NCBI GenBank assembly: GCA_022764045.1
Contig: JALERU010000065.1
Span: forward strand, 1 to 64,000
Origin: Clostridiales bacterium
GTDB taxonomy: Bacteria; Bacillota; Clostridia; Oscillospirales; Oscillospiraceae
Direction: 5' to 3'
Length of the DNA: 64,000 bases
The stretch's first letter is position 1. Each line of letters starts with the position of its first letter. The notes under the pieces are model-generated. The model had not been told where the DNA came from. It was given only the letters and a program-made list of their open reading frames with translations, and ran no database searches. Below, in pieces: positions 7,930 to 15,627 of the stretch. The position numbers and the translations under genes were made by a program.

Positions 7930-8283
7930 ATGGAGTTTCCCTTTGAGCGCGCCGCCATGGGGGGCGAGGCCATGCCCGACGGCCTGCGGATCTATGAGCA
8001 GTGCGCCTATCTGGCCCTGCGCCACCTGTACGCCATGTACCACCGCAAGGCCATCCCCCGAGAAGAGGCGGCCCGGGAGAAGAAAAAGCTCCGGGCCCAG
8101 TATGAGATCGCCAAGGCGGATTTTGAGACCAACCGCCGGAACAACCTGGAAAACGCCCAGATGTGGAAGCAGATCGAGGCAGCCGCCAACCGGTACAGAA
8201 CCGAGCGCACCCTGGAAAACGCCGACGCCTTTGTGCAGGCGGTGTATGGGGTGGGGGGGAAAAAGAGGGAGGAGAGGACATGA
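7930..8283 (+). CDS. Hypothetical phage protein
   Basis: It encodes 117 residues (MEFPFERAAMGGEAMP...), largely helical and charged, with a long basic/acidic helix in the middle (REKKKLRAQYEIAK). The ATG lies one base beyond the stop of the VRR-NUC gene, and its own TGA overlaps the dCTP deaminase start, so it is inside a tightly coupled operon. The same type of protein is common between VRR-NUC and nucleotide-metabolism genes in clostridial phages, but I know no function for it. Confidence 0.72.
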   Translation: MEFPFERAAMGGEAMPDGLRIYEQCAYLALRHLYAMYHRKAIPREEAAREKKKLRAQYEIAKADFETNRRNNLENAQMWKQIEAAANRYRTERTLENADAFVQAVYGVGGKKREERT

Positions 8284-8810
8284 TCCTGACCGGAAACGAA
8301 ATTAAGATCCAGCGGGAGGCTGGAACGATCTACATCGAGGACTTTGACGAGGCCCGGCTGGGGCCCAACAGCTACAACCTGCGTCTGGCGCCGGAGCTTT
8401 TGATCTATCCCAGCCCGATCCTGGACGCGAGAGAGAATAACCCCACGGCTTCCCTTGCGATTCCGCCGGAAGGGATCGTGCTGCAGCCTGGGCGGCTCTA
8501 CCTGGCCAAAACCCTGGAATACACCGAGACCCACAACTTCATTCCCATGCTGGAGGGGCGGTCCTCGGTGGGCCGGCTGGGGATCTCCATCCACGTCACC
8601 GCCGGCTTCGGCGATATCGGCTACGCCGGTAACTGGACCATGGAGATCCACTGTGTCCAGCCGGTGCGGGTGTATCCGGGCATGGAGATCTGCCAGATCT
8701 ATTACTGTTCCCCAGTGGGAGCCATCACCAAGGAATACCACGGCAAGTACCAGGGAGCCACCGACGCGGTGGGGAGTAGGCTGTGGCAGGAGATAGGAGG
8801 AAACCAATGA
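8280..8810 (+). CDS. dcd: dCTP deaminase / dUTPase-family protein
   Basis: This 176-residue protein belongs to the trimeric Dcd/DUT family, which converts dCTP to dUTP (some members continue to dUMP). The signatures are LGPNSYNLRL near residue 24, EGRSSVGRLGISIHVTAGFG near residue 92 and the glutamate of NWTMEI, which aligns with the catalytic Glu, then the closing YQGATD. Length fits the family. It shifts the nucleotide pool towards dTTP for phage replication. The ATG overlaps the previous stop; DUF6378 follows by overlap. Whether it is mono- or bifunctional cannot be told from sequence. Confidence 0.93.
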   Translation: MILTGNEIKIQREAGTIYIEDFDEARLGPNSYNLRLAPELLIYPSPILDARENNPTASLAIPPEGIVLQPGRLYLAKTLEYTETHNFIPMLEGRSSVGRLGISIHVTAGFGDIGYAGNWTMEIHCVQPVRVYPGMEICQIYYCSPVGAITKEYHGKYQGATDAVGSRLWQEIGGNQ

Positions 8811-9106
8811 CCAGAAAGGAAATTTTAGCCGCCGCTGAGAAGTGTGTCTGCGGCCAGCGGGAAGAGGATTACGGCACCCCGGAAGACAGCTTCGGGCTGA
8901 TCGCGGAGCTGTGGACGCCGGTCATCAAGTCTTGTGTGCCTCCGGGCGCGGACGTCTGCATCCTGCCGGAGACGGTGGCACTGATGATGGCCTTGCTGAA
9001 GGTGGCGCGGCTCATCAAAAGCCCCGAACACCTGGACAGCTGGGTGGATCTGGCCGGGTACGCCGCCTGCGGCGGGGAGATTGCGGGAGGCGGCCATGAA
9101 GCCTAA
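8807..9106 (+). CDS. DUF6378-type phage protein
   Basis: This 99-residue protein begins MTRKEILAAAEKCVCG and carries the recognisable pattern EEDYGTPEDSFGLIAELW ... MMALLKVARL ... DSWVDLAGYAACGGEI, matching the DUF6378 family common in phages of many hosts. The alternating acidic residues in two helices resemble all-alpha NTP pyrophosphohydrolases, which would suit its place next to dCTP deaminase, but that role is inference. ATG 8807 is chosen over an upstream in-frame ATG because AGGAGG sits just before it and it overlaps the dcd stop. Confidence 0.82.
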   Translation: MTRKEILAAAEKCVCGQREEDYGTPEDSFGLIAELWTPVIKSCVPPGADVCILPETVALMMALLKVARLIKSPEHLDSWVDLAGYAACGGEIAGGGHEA

Positions 9107-9434
9107 AGTCTGCCCCGTCTGCGGGGTGTCCTTTCTCCCCATCAGCAGAAAGGACAAGTATTGCGGCAGGAAGTGCTACCAGGCCGCCCGGAAGGGCGGG
9201 GAAAGGAGGGGGGAGATGGCAGGGTATTCCCATCTTAGTTGGGCTTGCCCCTTTTTTAAGTGGGACGAGAAACAGGCGGTCCACTGTGAGGGAGGGAAGC
9301 TCATCCACCCGGACCAGAGGGCGGGAAAGGCGTATGCCGCCGCCTTCTGCGCCAACACGGCGGGCTGGCGGGACTGCACGGTGGCCCGGGGCCTGTTAGA
9401 GTATTACAAACGGAAAGAGGAGGAGACACCATGA
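9096..9434 (+). CDS. Zinc-finger-like hypothetical phage protein
   Basis: It encodes 112 residues. The N-terminal ~30 residues form a compact zinc-knuckle: CPVC at residues 6-9 and CGRKC near residue 24. After a short linker, a second region (YSHLSWACPFFKWDEKQAV...) has further cysteines (AFCANTAGWRDC). The gene overlaps its upstream neighbour by 11 bases. Similar two-part cysteine proteins occur near the end of early operons in clostridial phages. A nucleic-acid-binding or regulatory role is plausible but unproven. Confidence 0.72.
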   Translation: MKPKVCPVCGVSFLPISRKDKYCGRKCYQAARKGGERRGEMAGYSHLSWACPFFKWDEKQAVHCEGGKLIHPDQRAGKAYAAAFCANTAGWRDCTVARGLLEYYKRKEEETP

Positions 9435-9703
9435 CGGAACTGGAAAAAGAGCTGGAGCGGTACAAGAAGAAGGTGGCAGAGCAGGGGGCGGAGCTGGACA
9501 AGCTGACCGCCGGCCTGCGGGAGGTGACCCGGACGGTGGACGGAATCCTGATCCAGATGGTGTTAGCCAAAGGGGAGGAGCTGTCGGACCACTGGGAGCT
9601 GGCGATCCCCCGGGTGAAGGTGGACCAGCTGCTGGAGAAATGGCAGCTGTCCCAGGAGACCTGGGGGGACGACACCTTTTTGATCATCCGGCCCAGAACA
9701 TAA
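9431..9703 (+). CDS. Small coiled-coil phage protein
   Basis: It encodes 90 residues. The first half (MTELEKELERYKKKVAEQGA...) is a strongly predicted coiled coil with leucine spacing of seven; the second half is a small mixed domain ending LIIRPRT. It overlaps the previous stop by four bases and is the last gene of the early operon, followed by a terminator hairpin. No family is recognised. Confidence 0.68.
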   Translation: MTELEKELERYKKKVAEQGAELDKLTAGLREVTRTVDGILIQMVLAKGEELSDHWELAIPRVKVDQLLEKWQLSQETWGDDTFLIIRPRT

Positions 9704-9705
9704 CG

Positions 9706-9747
9706 GCGCAAAGGGGCTTCCCAAGGGGGGGCCTCTTTTTTTTGCGC
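9706..9747 (+). terminator. Terminator-like hairpin ending the early operon
   Basis: GCGCAAA at 9706-9712 pairs with TTTGCGC at 9741-9747, and inside it AGGGGC pairs with GCCTCT (one G-T pair). A run of eight T lies in the 3' arm. It starts two bases after the stop of the preceding gene and separates early genes from the packaging module. Confidence 0.65.
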
Positions 9748-9763
9748 AAAAAAGTGCTGGTTT

Positions 9764-9796
9764 GGGGGCGAAAAGCAGGAATAGCCTTGCTACCAT
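9764..9796 (+). promoter_or_regulatory. Candidate phage late promoter, copy 1 (upstream of terminase)
   Basis: GGGGGCGAA (9764-9772), 15 bases, then TGCTACCAT (9788-9796), which has the form of an extended -10 element (TGnTAnnnT). The same pair with the identical 15-base spacer occurs at 14298 and 33701. No good TTGACA lies upstream, so a phage-specific factor is suggested. It sits after the early terminator and 42 bases before terS. Confidence 0.65.
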
Positions 9797-9837
9797 GGAG
9801 GGTGAAGAAATGTTTCCAAACAAAAGGAGGTGGCGCC

Positions 9838-10293
9838 ATGGGCGCCAAGGGCAAGTACCAGCGGTGGCTGGCGCCCGAGGGCCTGGTGCTGCTGGAGGGC
9901 TGGGCCCGGGAGGGGCTGACCGATGAACAGATCGCCCACAACATGGGGGTCCATGTGGCGACGTTGTATGAATGGAAAAAACGCTTTCCCGAATTGGACG
10001 AGGTCTTAAAAAAGGGGAAGGAGGTGGTGGACCTCCAGGTGGAAAACGCCCTGCTGAAGCGGGCCCTGGGATACGCCTATGAGGAGGTCATGGAGGAGAC
10101 CGGCCCCGACGGGGGAAAACGCCGGGTCACCCGGAAGCACATGGCCCCCGACGTGACGGCCCAGATCTTCTGGCTGAAAAACCGGCGGCCCGACCGGTGG
10201 CGGGATAAGCCCAGGGAGGCGGCCGACGAGAGCCAGGACAGCGGCGTGGTCCTCCTGCCTGAGATCCAGCCCTTAGAGGAGGAAACGGATTGA
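9838..10293 (+). CDS. terS: Terminase small subunit
   Basis: This 151-residue protein has an N-terminal helix-turn-helix (GLTDEQIAHNMGVHVATLYEW, residues ~27-47) typical of terS, a central oligomerisation helix region, and the C-terminal QIFWLKNRRPDRWRDK segment shared by many Firmicutes phage small terminases. It recognises phage DNA at the packaging site and hands it to TerL. ATG 9838 follows AAAGGAGG by 7 bases; the open frame upstream is not coding. The stop overlaps the TTG start of terL. Confidence 0.9.
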   Translation: MGAKGKYQRWLAPEGLVLLEGWAREGLTDEQIAHNMGVHVATLYEWKKRFPELDEVLKKGKEVVDLQVENALLKRALGYAYEEVMEETGPDGGKRRVTRKHMAPDVTAQIFWLKNRRPDRWRDKPREAADESQDSGVVLLPEIQPLEEETD

Positions 10294-11744
10294 AGAAAAC
10301 AAGCACAATCTGGCGGCCTCAACCCCGCCAGCAGCTATTTATGGCCCGGCCAGAGGACGAGGCCCTATACGGCGGAGCGGCCGGGGGCGGGAAGTCCGAC
10401 GCCCTGGTGATCGAGGCCCTGCGGCAGGTCCACATTCCCCACTACAAGGGGCTCATCCTGCGCAAGACCTTTCCCCAGCTGGGGGAGCTCATCGAGAAGA
10501 CCCAGCGCTATTATCCAAGAGCCTTCCCCGGGGCCCGGTATCACGACACCAAGCATACATGGACCTTCCCCAGCGGGGCCAAGATCCTGTTCCGCTCGTT
10601 GCAGCACACCAGCGACCGCACCAACTACCAGGGGCAGGCCTACGACTACATTGCCTTTGACGAGCTGACCCATTTCACCTATGAGGAGTACAGTTACCTC
10701 TTCGGCAGGAACCGCCCCAATGGGCCGGGGACCCGGGTGTACACCCGGGCCACCGCCAACCCCGGTGGGGTGGGCCACGGGTGGGTGAAGGCCCGGTTCA
10801 TCACCGCCGGAAAGCCCATGACCACCCTGTGGGAGGAGGTGTGGATCACCTTCCCCGACGGCCACCGGGAGAAGCGGCGGAAAAGCCGGATCTTTGTGCC
10901 CTCCTCGGTCTTCGACAACCCCGCCCTGCTGGCAAACGACCCGGACTACCTGACCCGCCTGGCCTCCATGCCCCAGGCGGATCGGGAGGCCATGCTCTAT
11001 GGCAACTGGGACACCTTCAGCGGCCAGGTCTTCACCGAGTGGCGCAACGACCGGGACCACTACGCCGACCGGGTGAACACCCACGTGATCTCCCCCTTCC
11101 AGGTGCCGGCGCACTGGGGGATCTGGTGCGGGCTGGACTGGGGGTACTCCCGGCCCTTCTCCGTGGGGTGGTACGCGGTGGACCGCCAGCGGCGGCTCTA
11201 CCGCATCCGGGAGCTTTACGGCTGCACAGGCAGCCCCAACGTGGGGGTGAAGTGGGAGCCGGCCCAGGTGGCCCAGAAGATCCGCCAGATCGAGGCCGAG
11301 GACCCCAACCTGAAAGGGCGTCAGATCCACCGGGTGGGGGACCCCGCCATTTGGGGCAGCGACGGGACAGAGAGCATCGGGGCCCTGATGGAGCGGGAGC
11401 GGGTGTACTTCGACCGGGGGAACCACGCCCGGATCGACGGCAAGATGCAGGTCCACCACCGGCTGGCCTTTGACGAGGCGGGAGTGCCCATGCTGTATGT
11501 CTTTGACACCTGCAAGCACTTTATCCGCACGGTGCCCAACCTGGTTTACGACGAGACCAACGTGGAGGACATCGACACCGACGGGGAGGATCACATCTAC
11601 GACGAGCTGCGGTATGTGTGTATGAAAAACCCCATCGCCCCGCCGGCCCGGACTGCGCCCCCGGCCCCGGTGCTGGATGATCCCCTGGACCTGCACAAGA
11701 AAGCGACAGCCTATGACCGATATGACTACTACAGGAGGTACTGA
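10290..11744 (+). CDS. terL: Terminase large subunit
   Basis: This 484-residue protein is the packaging motor. The ATPase domain has Walker A GGAAGGGKS at residues 28-36 and Walker B YIAFDEL with D124-E125; the coupling motif region and the nuclease domain with GLDWGYSRPF near residue 282 follow. It pumps DNA into the procapsid through the portal and cuts the concatemer. The start is TTG 10290, overlapping the terS stop with GAGGAGG just upstream. The portal gene follows after 2 bases. Length and order are typical of a complete gene. Confidence 0.96.
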   Translation: MKKTSTIWRPQPRQQLFMARPEDEALYGGAAGGGKSDALVIEALRQVHIPHYKGLILRKTFPQLGELIEKTQRYYPRAFPGARYHDTKHTWTFPSGAKILFRSLQHTSDRTNYQGQAYDYIAFDELTHFTYEEYSYLFGRNRPNGPGTRVYTRATANPGGVGHGWVKARFITAGKPMTTLWEEVWITFPDGHREKRRKSRIFVPSSVFDNPALLANDPDYLTRLASMPQADREAMLYGNWDTFSGQVFTEWRNDRDHYADRVNTHVISPFQVPAHWGIWCGLDWGYSRPFSVGWYAVDRQRRLYRIRELYGCTGSPNVGVKWEPAQVAQKIRQIEAEDPNLKGRQIHRVGDPAIWGSDGTESIGALMERERVYFDRGNHARIDGKMQVHHRLAFDEAGVPMLYVFDTCKHFIRTVPNLVYDETNVEDIDTDGEDHIYDELRYVCMKNPIAPPARTAPPAPVLDDPLDLHKKATAYDRYDYYRRY

Positions 11745-11746
11745 CC

Positions 11747-13777
11747 ATGGCAAGAGAATGGGAGAGACGGTTTCTGCGGCGAGAGGACCAGCTGGGCACG
11801 CCCCCCTTTCCCCAGGGGATGGAGATCCCCCCGGCGGTGACCCTGGGACAGAGCCAGGGCCGGGGGAGCCAGACCCTGGCCGGGGCCTTAGACCCCGGCG
11901 GCGAGGCCCGAAGGGACCGGGTCGGCAAGAAGGAAATCGCCAAGGCCATCGAAACCCTGACCCGCTACAAACAGGGAAAGACCAACTTGGAGGCCCGGGT
12001 GGTGGAGGACGAGCTGTGGTGGGAGCTGCGCCACTGGGAGGCCATCCGCCGGAGGAAGCAGGGGGAGACCGTGGAGCCCACCTCTGCCTGGCTCTTTAAC
12101 TGCATCATGAACAAGCACGCCGACGCCATGGACAACCTGCCCGAGCCGGTGGTACTGCCCAGGGAGGCCAGCGACGAGGAAAGCGCCAAGACCCTCTCCA
12201 GCGTGCTGCCGGTGGTGATGGAGATGAACGAGTATGAGAGCACCGCCTCGGACGGCTGGTGGGAGAAGCTCAAGCACGGCACGGCGGCCTATGGGGTCTT
12301 TTGGAACCCCAAGAAGGAGAATGGCCTGGGGGACATCGACATCCGGCAGCTCGACCTGCTGAACCTCTTTTGGGAGCCGGGGGTCACGGACATCCAAAAG
12401 AGCCGGAACCTCTTTGTGGTGGAGCTGGCTGACGAGGACCTGCTGGACCAGCAGTACCCCGAGCACGCCGGGAAGCTGGGGGGCCGTGCCATTGACGTGA
12501 AGCAGTACAACTACGACGAGACCATTGACGTGAGCCGGAAAGCGGTGGTGGTGGACTGGTACTACAAGGTGGAGAACCCCCAGGGAGGGACGGTGCTCCA
12601 CTACGCCAAGTTTGTGGGGGACACCCTCCTCTACGCCAGCGAGAATGACCCCACCCTGGCCGACCGGGGGTTTTATGACCACGGGCTCTATCCCATCGTC
12701 ATGGACACTCTCTTTCCGGAGAAGGGAATGCCGGTGGGCTTTGGCTATGTGGCCATCTGTAAAGACCCTCAGCTTTACATCGACAAGCTCTTCGGGCACA
12801 TCCTGGACCACGCCATGAAGGCCACCAAGCCCCGGGCCTTTGTGTCCAGCTCCACGGCCATCAACGAGGAGGAATACCTGGACTGGGCCAAGCCCCTGGT
12901 CCATGTGGAGGGGGAGCTGGACGACCGGCGGCTGAAGGAAATCGAGGTGCAGCCTCTCAGCGCCATCTATGTGAACATCGCCCAGCTAAAGATCGACGAG
13001 ATGCGAGAGACGGCGGCCAACCGGGACGTGAACTCCGGCAGCGCCAGTGGGGTTACGGCAGCGGCGGCCATCGCGGCCTTGCAGGAGGCGGGGAACAAGG
13101 TCAGCCGGGATATGATCTCGGCCACCTTCCGGGCCTATGTGAAGGTCGTGACCCTGGTCATCGAGCTCATGCGGCAGTTTTACGACGAGGAGCGGTCCTT
13201 TCGGATCACCGGGGGCAACCAGGGGGGTTACCGGTTTGTGAGCCTGTCCAACGCCGCCCTGCGGGACCAGCCCATGGCCCCGGCCTATCCCGGGCAGGAG
13301 CCTCTCTTCCGCCGGCCGGTGTTCGACATCAAGGTCAAGGCCCAGAAACGCTCTCCCTACAGCCGCCTGGAGCAGAACCAGATGGCCCTGGAGCTCTACC
13401 AGCGGGGCTTCTTTAACCCCGAAAAGGCCCAGGAGACCTTGGGCGCCCTGGAGATGATGGAGTTTGAGGGGGTAGACAAGGTGCAGGAGAACGTCCGCCA
13501 GGGCCAAACCCTGCTGAATCTCTGCCAGCAGATGAGCCAGCAGATGGCCCAGATGGCGGCCCTGTTCCAGCAGCTGGGGGGCGGCCAGCTGGCCCCGGTG
13601 GAAGGGACGGAGCCAACCGGCGGGGAGCGGGAGAGCCAGCCCGGCGTGCGCGGGGGGAGCATGGGGGAGAAGGCCACCCAGGCCCAGACCCGGAACATGA
13701 CCAGCTACGGCCAGAAGTTGGCGAAGCGGAGCGCACCCAGCATGGACAACCCCAGTGATTCTGCTTCCCCGAGGTGA
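11747..13777 (+). CDS. Portal protein (P22-like class)
   Basis: This 676-residue protein sits directly after terL and has the features of the large portal class of podoviruses: a charged N-terminus, SAWLFNCIMNKHADAMDN, repeated loop-rich central segments, and a C-terminal glutamine/methionine-rich helical tail (MSQQMAQMAALFQQL), as in portal barrels. It forms the dodecameric ring through which DNA enters and leaves. The stop codon abuts copy 2 of the dispersed element. The family call rests on size, position and motif pattern rather than on a search. Confidence 0.85.
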   Translation: MAREWERRFLRREDQLGTPPFPQGMEIPPAVTLGQSQGRGSQTLAGALDPGGEARRDRVGKKEIAKAIETLTRYKQGKTNLEARVVEDELWWELRHWEAIRRRKQGETVEPTSAWLFNCIMNKHADAMDNLPEPVVLPREASDEESAKTLSSVLPVVMEMNEYESTASDGWWEKLKHGTAAYGVFWNPKKENGLGDIDIRQLDLLNLFWEPGVTDIQKSRNLFVVELADEDLLDQQYPEHAGKLGGRAIDVKQYNYDETIDVSRKAVVVDWYYKVENPQGGTVLHYAKFVGDTLLYASENDPTLADRGFYDHGLYPIVMDTLFPEKGMPVGFGYVAICKDPQLYIDKLFGHILDHAMKATKPRAFVSSSTAINEEEYLDWAKPLVHVEGELDDRRLKEIEVQPLSAIYVNIAQLKIDEMRETAANRDVNSGSASGVTAAAAIAALQEAGNKVSRDMISATFRAYVKVVTLVIELMRQFYDEERSFRITGGNQGGYRFVSLSNAALRDQPMAPAYPGQEPLFRRPVFDIKVKAQKRSPYSRLEQNQMALELYQRGFFNPEKAQETLGALEMMEFEGVDKVQENVRQGQTLLNLCQQMSQQMAQMAALFQQLGGGQLAPVEGTEPTGGERESQPGVRGGSMGEKATQAQTRNMTSYGQKLAKRSAPSMDNPSDSASPR

Positions 13778-13961
13778 AAAAGGGCACCGCTGCCGCCCTG
13801 GCGGGCCGGACAGCGGTTCCCTTTTTGGAACCCTCCATACGCCCCGAACCGCGCCAGCGGAGCTGGCACTCTCGGGGCGAGAAGTATTTTTTCACTGGCA
13901 AAGCCAGCAAAAAAATGGATTGGAATTTATTTTTCTGCTTTGCAGAAAAACTCTGCGAGGC
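13777..13961 (+). repeat. Dispersed four-stem element, copy 2
   Basis: It begins at the last base of the portal stop codon. Stem 1 reads GGGcACCGCTG ... CAGCGGTtCCC followed by TTTTT; compared with copies 1 and 4 (ACCATG/CATGGT) both arms have changed together. Stem 2 is GCCCCGA ... TCGGGGC with an inner GCCAGC/GCTGGC; stem 3 is CTGGCaaaGCCAG with T and A runs; stem 4 is TTTTTCTGCtttGCAGAAAAA. The ribosome binding site of the protease gene follows within 10 bases. Confidence 0.88.
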
Positions 13962-13979
13962 GAAGGAGGACAGAAAAAC

Positions 13980-14294
13980 ATGACTACAGTGTATTATGAG
14001 GCCCAGGGGGGCCGGTGCCTGCTGTCGGTGCGGGGGCACGCCACGGGGAGTCCGGCGGTGTGCGCGGCGGTGAGCGGGCTGGTGTATGCCCTGGCGGGGT
14101 ATTTGGTGAACTGTGAAGGGGTTTTGCTTTACAATAAGACCTTAGACAGCGGGCAGGCCCTGCTCCATTTCCAGGGGGACCAGGGGGGCCAGGCGGCCTT
14201 TCGGATGACGTTAATCGGCCTGGCCCAGATCGCCAAGGCCCACCCCGAGCAGGTGGAGCTGACAGGTGAAAAAAATTTTGAAAAATTTTTTTGA
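13980..14294 (+). CDS. Prp-like cysteine protease (phage-encoded)
   Basis: This 104-residue protein resembles the ribosomal-processing cysteine protease family (DUF464), which in Firmicutes removes the N-terminal extension of ribosomal protein L27. It has the paired motifs RGHA (H20) and VCAAVSGLVYALAGYL (C28), which match the catalytic His and Cys. The spacing between them is 8 residues, shorter than the 12 I recall for B. subtilis and S. aureus Prp. It lies between portal and scaffold, and both scaffold and capsid begin with L27-like motifs, so a prohead-maturation role is likely. GAAGGAGGA precedes ATG 13980. Confidence 0.75.
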   Translation: MTTVYYEAQGGRCLLSVRGHATGSPAVCAAVSGLVYALAGYLVNCEGVLLYNKTLDSGQALLHFQGDQGGQAAFRMTLIGLAQIAKAHPEQVELTGEKNFEKFF

Positions 14295-14297
14295 TTT

Positions 14298-14330
14298 TGG
14301 GGGCGAAACCCCAAAAAGATACTGTTACGC
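14298..14330 (+). promoter_or_regulatory. Candidate phage late promoter, copy 2 (upstream of scaffold/capsid)
   Basis: GGGGGCGAA (14298-14306), a 15-base spacer, then TGTTACGCT (14322-14330). The spacing is identical to the copies before terS and before the lysis genes. It starts four bases after the protease stop and would transcribe the structured leader and the scaffold and capsid genes. Confidence 0.62.
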
Positions 14331-14632
14331 TGAAACTGTCCTCCCTATGATTGCCTTTTGGGGCGGCGGTATGCAATGTGCTGCCGCTGCCCTGGAAGAC
14401 ATCAGAGGCTCCGATCCAGTGACTTGCATTTCCCATAAAAAAGGGACCCGCGCAGCGGGACGGCGCAGGTGCGCCGCACAAGCGTTTTGCGTAGCAAAAC
14501 CTTGGCGCAGGGGCAATTCACTTGCCCCGGAGCAAGTCAAATGGAAAGGGGCCCCCAGGCAAGCCCAGCGAAGCGGGTTGCCTGGGGAGAGGAACGACAC
14601 GGGAAATTGTCCCGCGATGAGGAGGAAACTCT
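14331..14632 (+). ncRNA. Structured leader: chain of hairpins upstream of scaffold gene
   Basis: No gene is visible here. From 14447 a chain of hairpins follows closely: CCCGC/GCGGG (14447-14459), GGCGC/GCGCC (14462-14475), GTTTTGC-gta-GCAAAAC (14484-14500), GGGGCAA/TTGCCCC (14510-14528), CCCCAGGCAA/TTGCCTGGGG (14553-14587) and a weaker CGGG/CCCG (14600-14614). If the promoter at 14298 is real, this is a ~300-nt 5' untranslated region of the scaffold-capsid transcript, possibly stabilising the mRNA. Only the stems are seen; function is inference. Confidence 0.5.
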
Positions 14633-15601
14633 ATGAAAAAAATCATTCAGCTGCTGGACACGGACTTGGCCCTCTTTGACGGCGAGGGCGGCGGTGAGAC
14701 CGGCGGCCAGACGGGCGAGACCCAGGCAAGCCCCGGAACCACCCGCCGGGGCAAATCGGGCGAATATAGTGATGTGGTCTTTGGCAAGCAGGGAGGCTCT
14801 GACGGGGCCCCCGCCGGCCAGCAGACCCAGGCTCCCGACGCCGGGGAGCGGGAGAAGCAGGGCGTGGAGACCACGTCTGACACACGGGAGGCCAGGCGCA
14901 GGGCTTACCGGGATCTGGTGAACGGGGAGTACAAGGAGTTTTACACCGAGGACACCCAGCGGATCATCAACAGCCGGTTCAAGGACGTGAAGGCCCTGGA
15001 GACCCAGCTGGGCCAGATCCAGCCGGTGCTGGACCTGCTGAACCAGCGGTACGGTATCCAAGACGGCGACCTGCAAAAGCTGGCCCAGGCGGTGGAGAAC
15101 GACGACGCCTATTGGTCTGAGGCCGCCGAGGAGGCGGGGCTGAGCGTGGAGCAGTACAAGCAGTTCCAGCAGCTCCAGCGGCAGAACGAGGCCCTGCTGC
15201 GCCAGCAGCGCCAGCAGAGAGGCCAGGAGGCCGCCCAGCGGCAGCTTCAGCAGTGGTATCAGCAGGCCGAGGCCATGAAGGGGGATTACCCCAGCTTCGA
15301 CCTGGGGGCCGAGAGCCAGAACCCCCAGTTCCTGGCCATGCTGCGGGCGGGGGTGCCGGTGCAGCATGCCTATGAGGTGGTCCACATGGACGAGATCAAG
15401 GCGGGGGTGGCAAAGCTCACCGCCAAGGCCACCGAGAAGCAGGTGGTCTCCGGCATCCGGGCCAAGGGCGCCCGGCCCCAGGAGAATGGCACCGCCGCCC
15501 AGAGCCCCTTTACCGTGAAGGACGATGTTTCCAAGCTCACCAGGAAAGACCGGGCGGAGATCGCCCGGCGTGTTGCCAGAGGCGAAACCATTTCCTTCTG
15601 A
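14633..15601 (+). CDS. Capsid scaffolding protein
   Basis: This 322-residue protein directly precedes the capsid gene. After MKKIIQLLDTDLALFDG comes a glycine/threonine-rich low-complexity stretch, then long charged helices with a glutamine-rich coiled-coil core (residues ~165-215) and a basic C-terminal helix (KLTRKDRAEIARRVARG), as expected for a scaffold binding capsid subunits. The N-terminal LALFD resembles the LNLQFF-A site of L27 that Prp cleaves. GAGGAGG lies upstream of ATG 14633. The assignment rests on position and composition. Confidence 0.8.
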   Translation: MKKIIQLLDTDLALFDGEGGGETGGQTGETQASPGTTRRGKSGEYSDVVFGKQGGSDGAPAGQQTQAPDAGEREKQGVETTSDTREARRRAYRDLVNGEYKEFYTEDTQRIINSRFKDVKALETQLGQIQPVLDLLNQRYGIQDGDLQKLAQAVENDDAYWSEAAEEAGLSVEQYKQFQQLQRQNEALLRQQRQQRGQEAAQRQLQQWYQQAEAMKGDYPSFDLGAESQNPQFLAMLRAGVPVQHAYEVVHMDEIKAGVAKLTAKATEKQVVSGIRAKGARPQENGTAAQSPFTVKDDVSKLTRKDRAEIARRVARGETISF

Positions 15602-15627
15602 GCAAGAAATGACAGAAAGGAGAAAGA

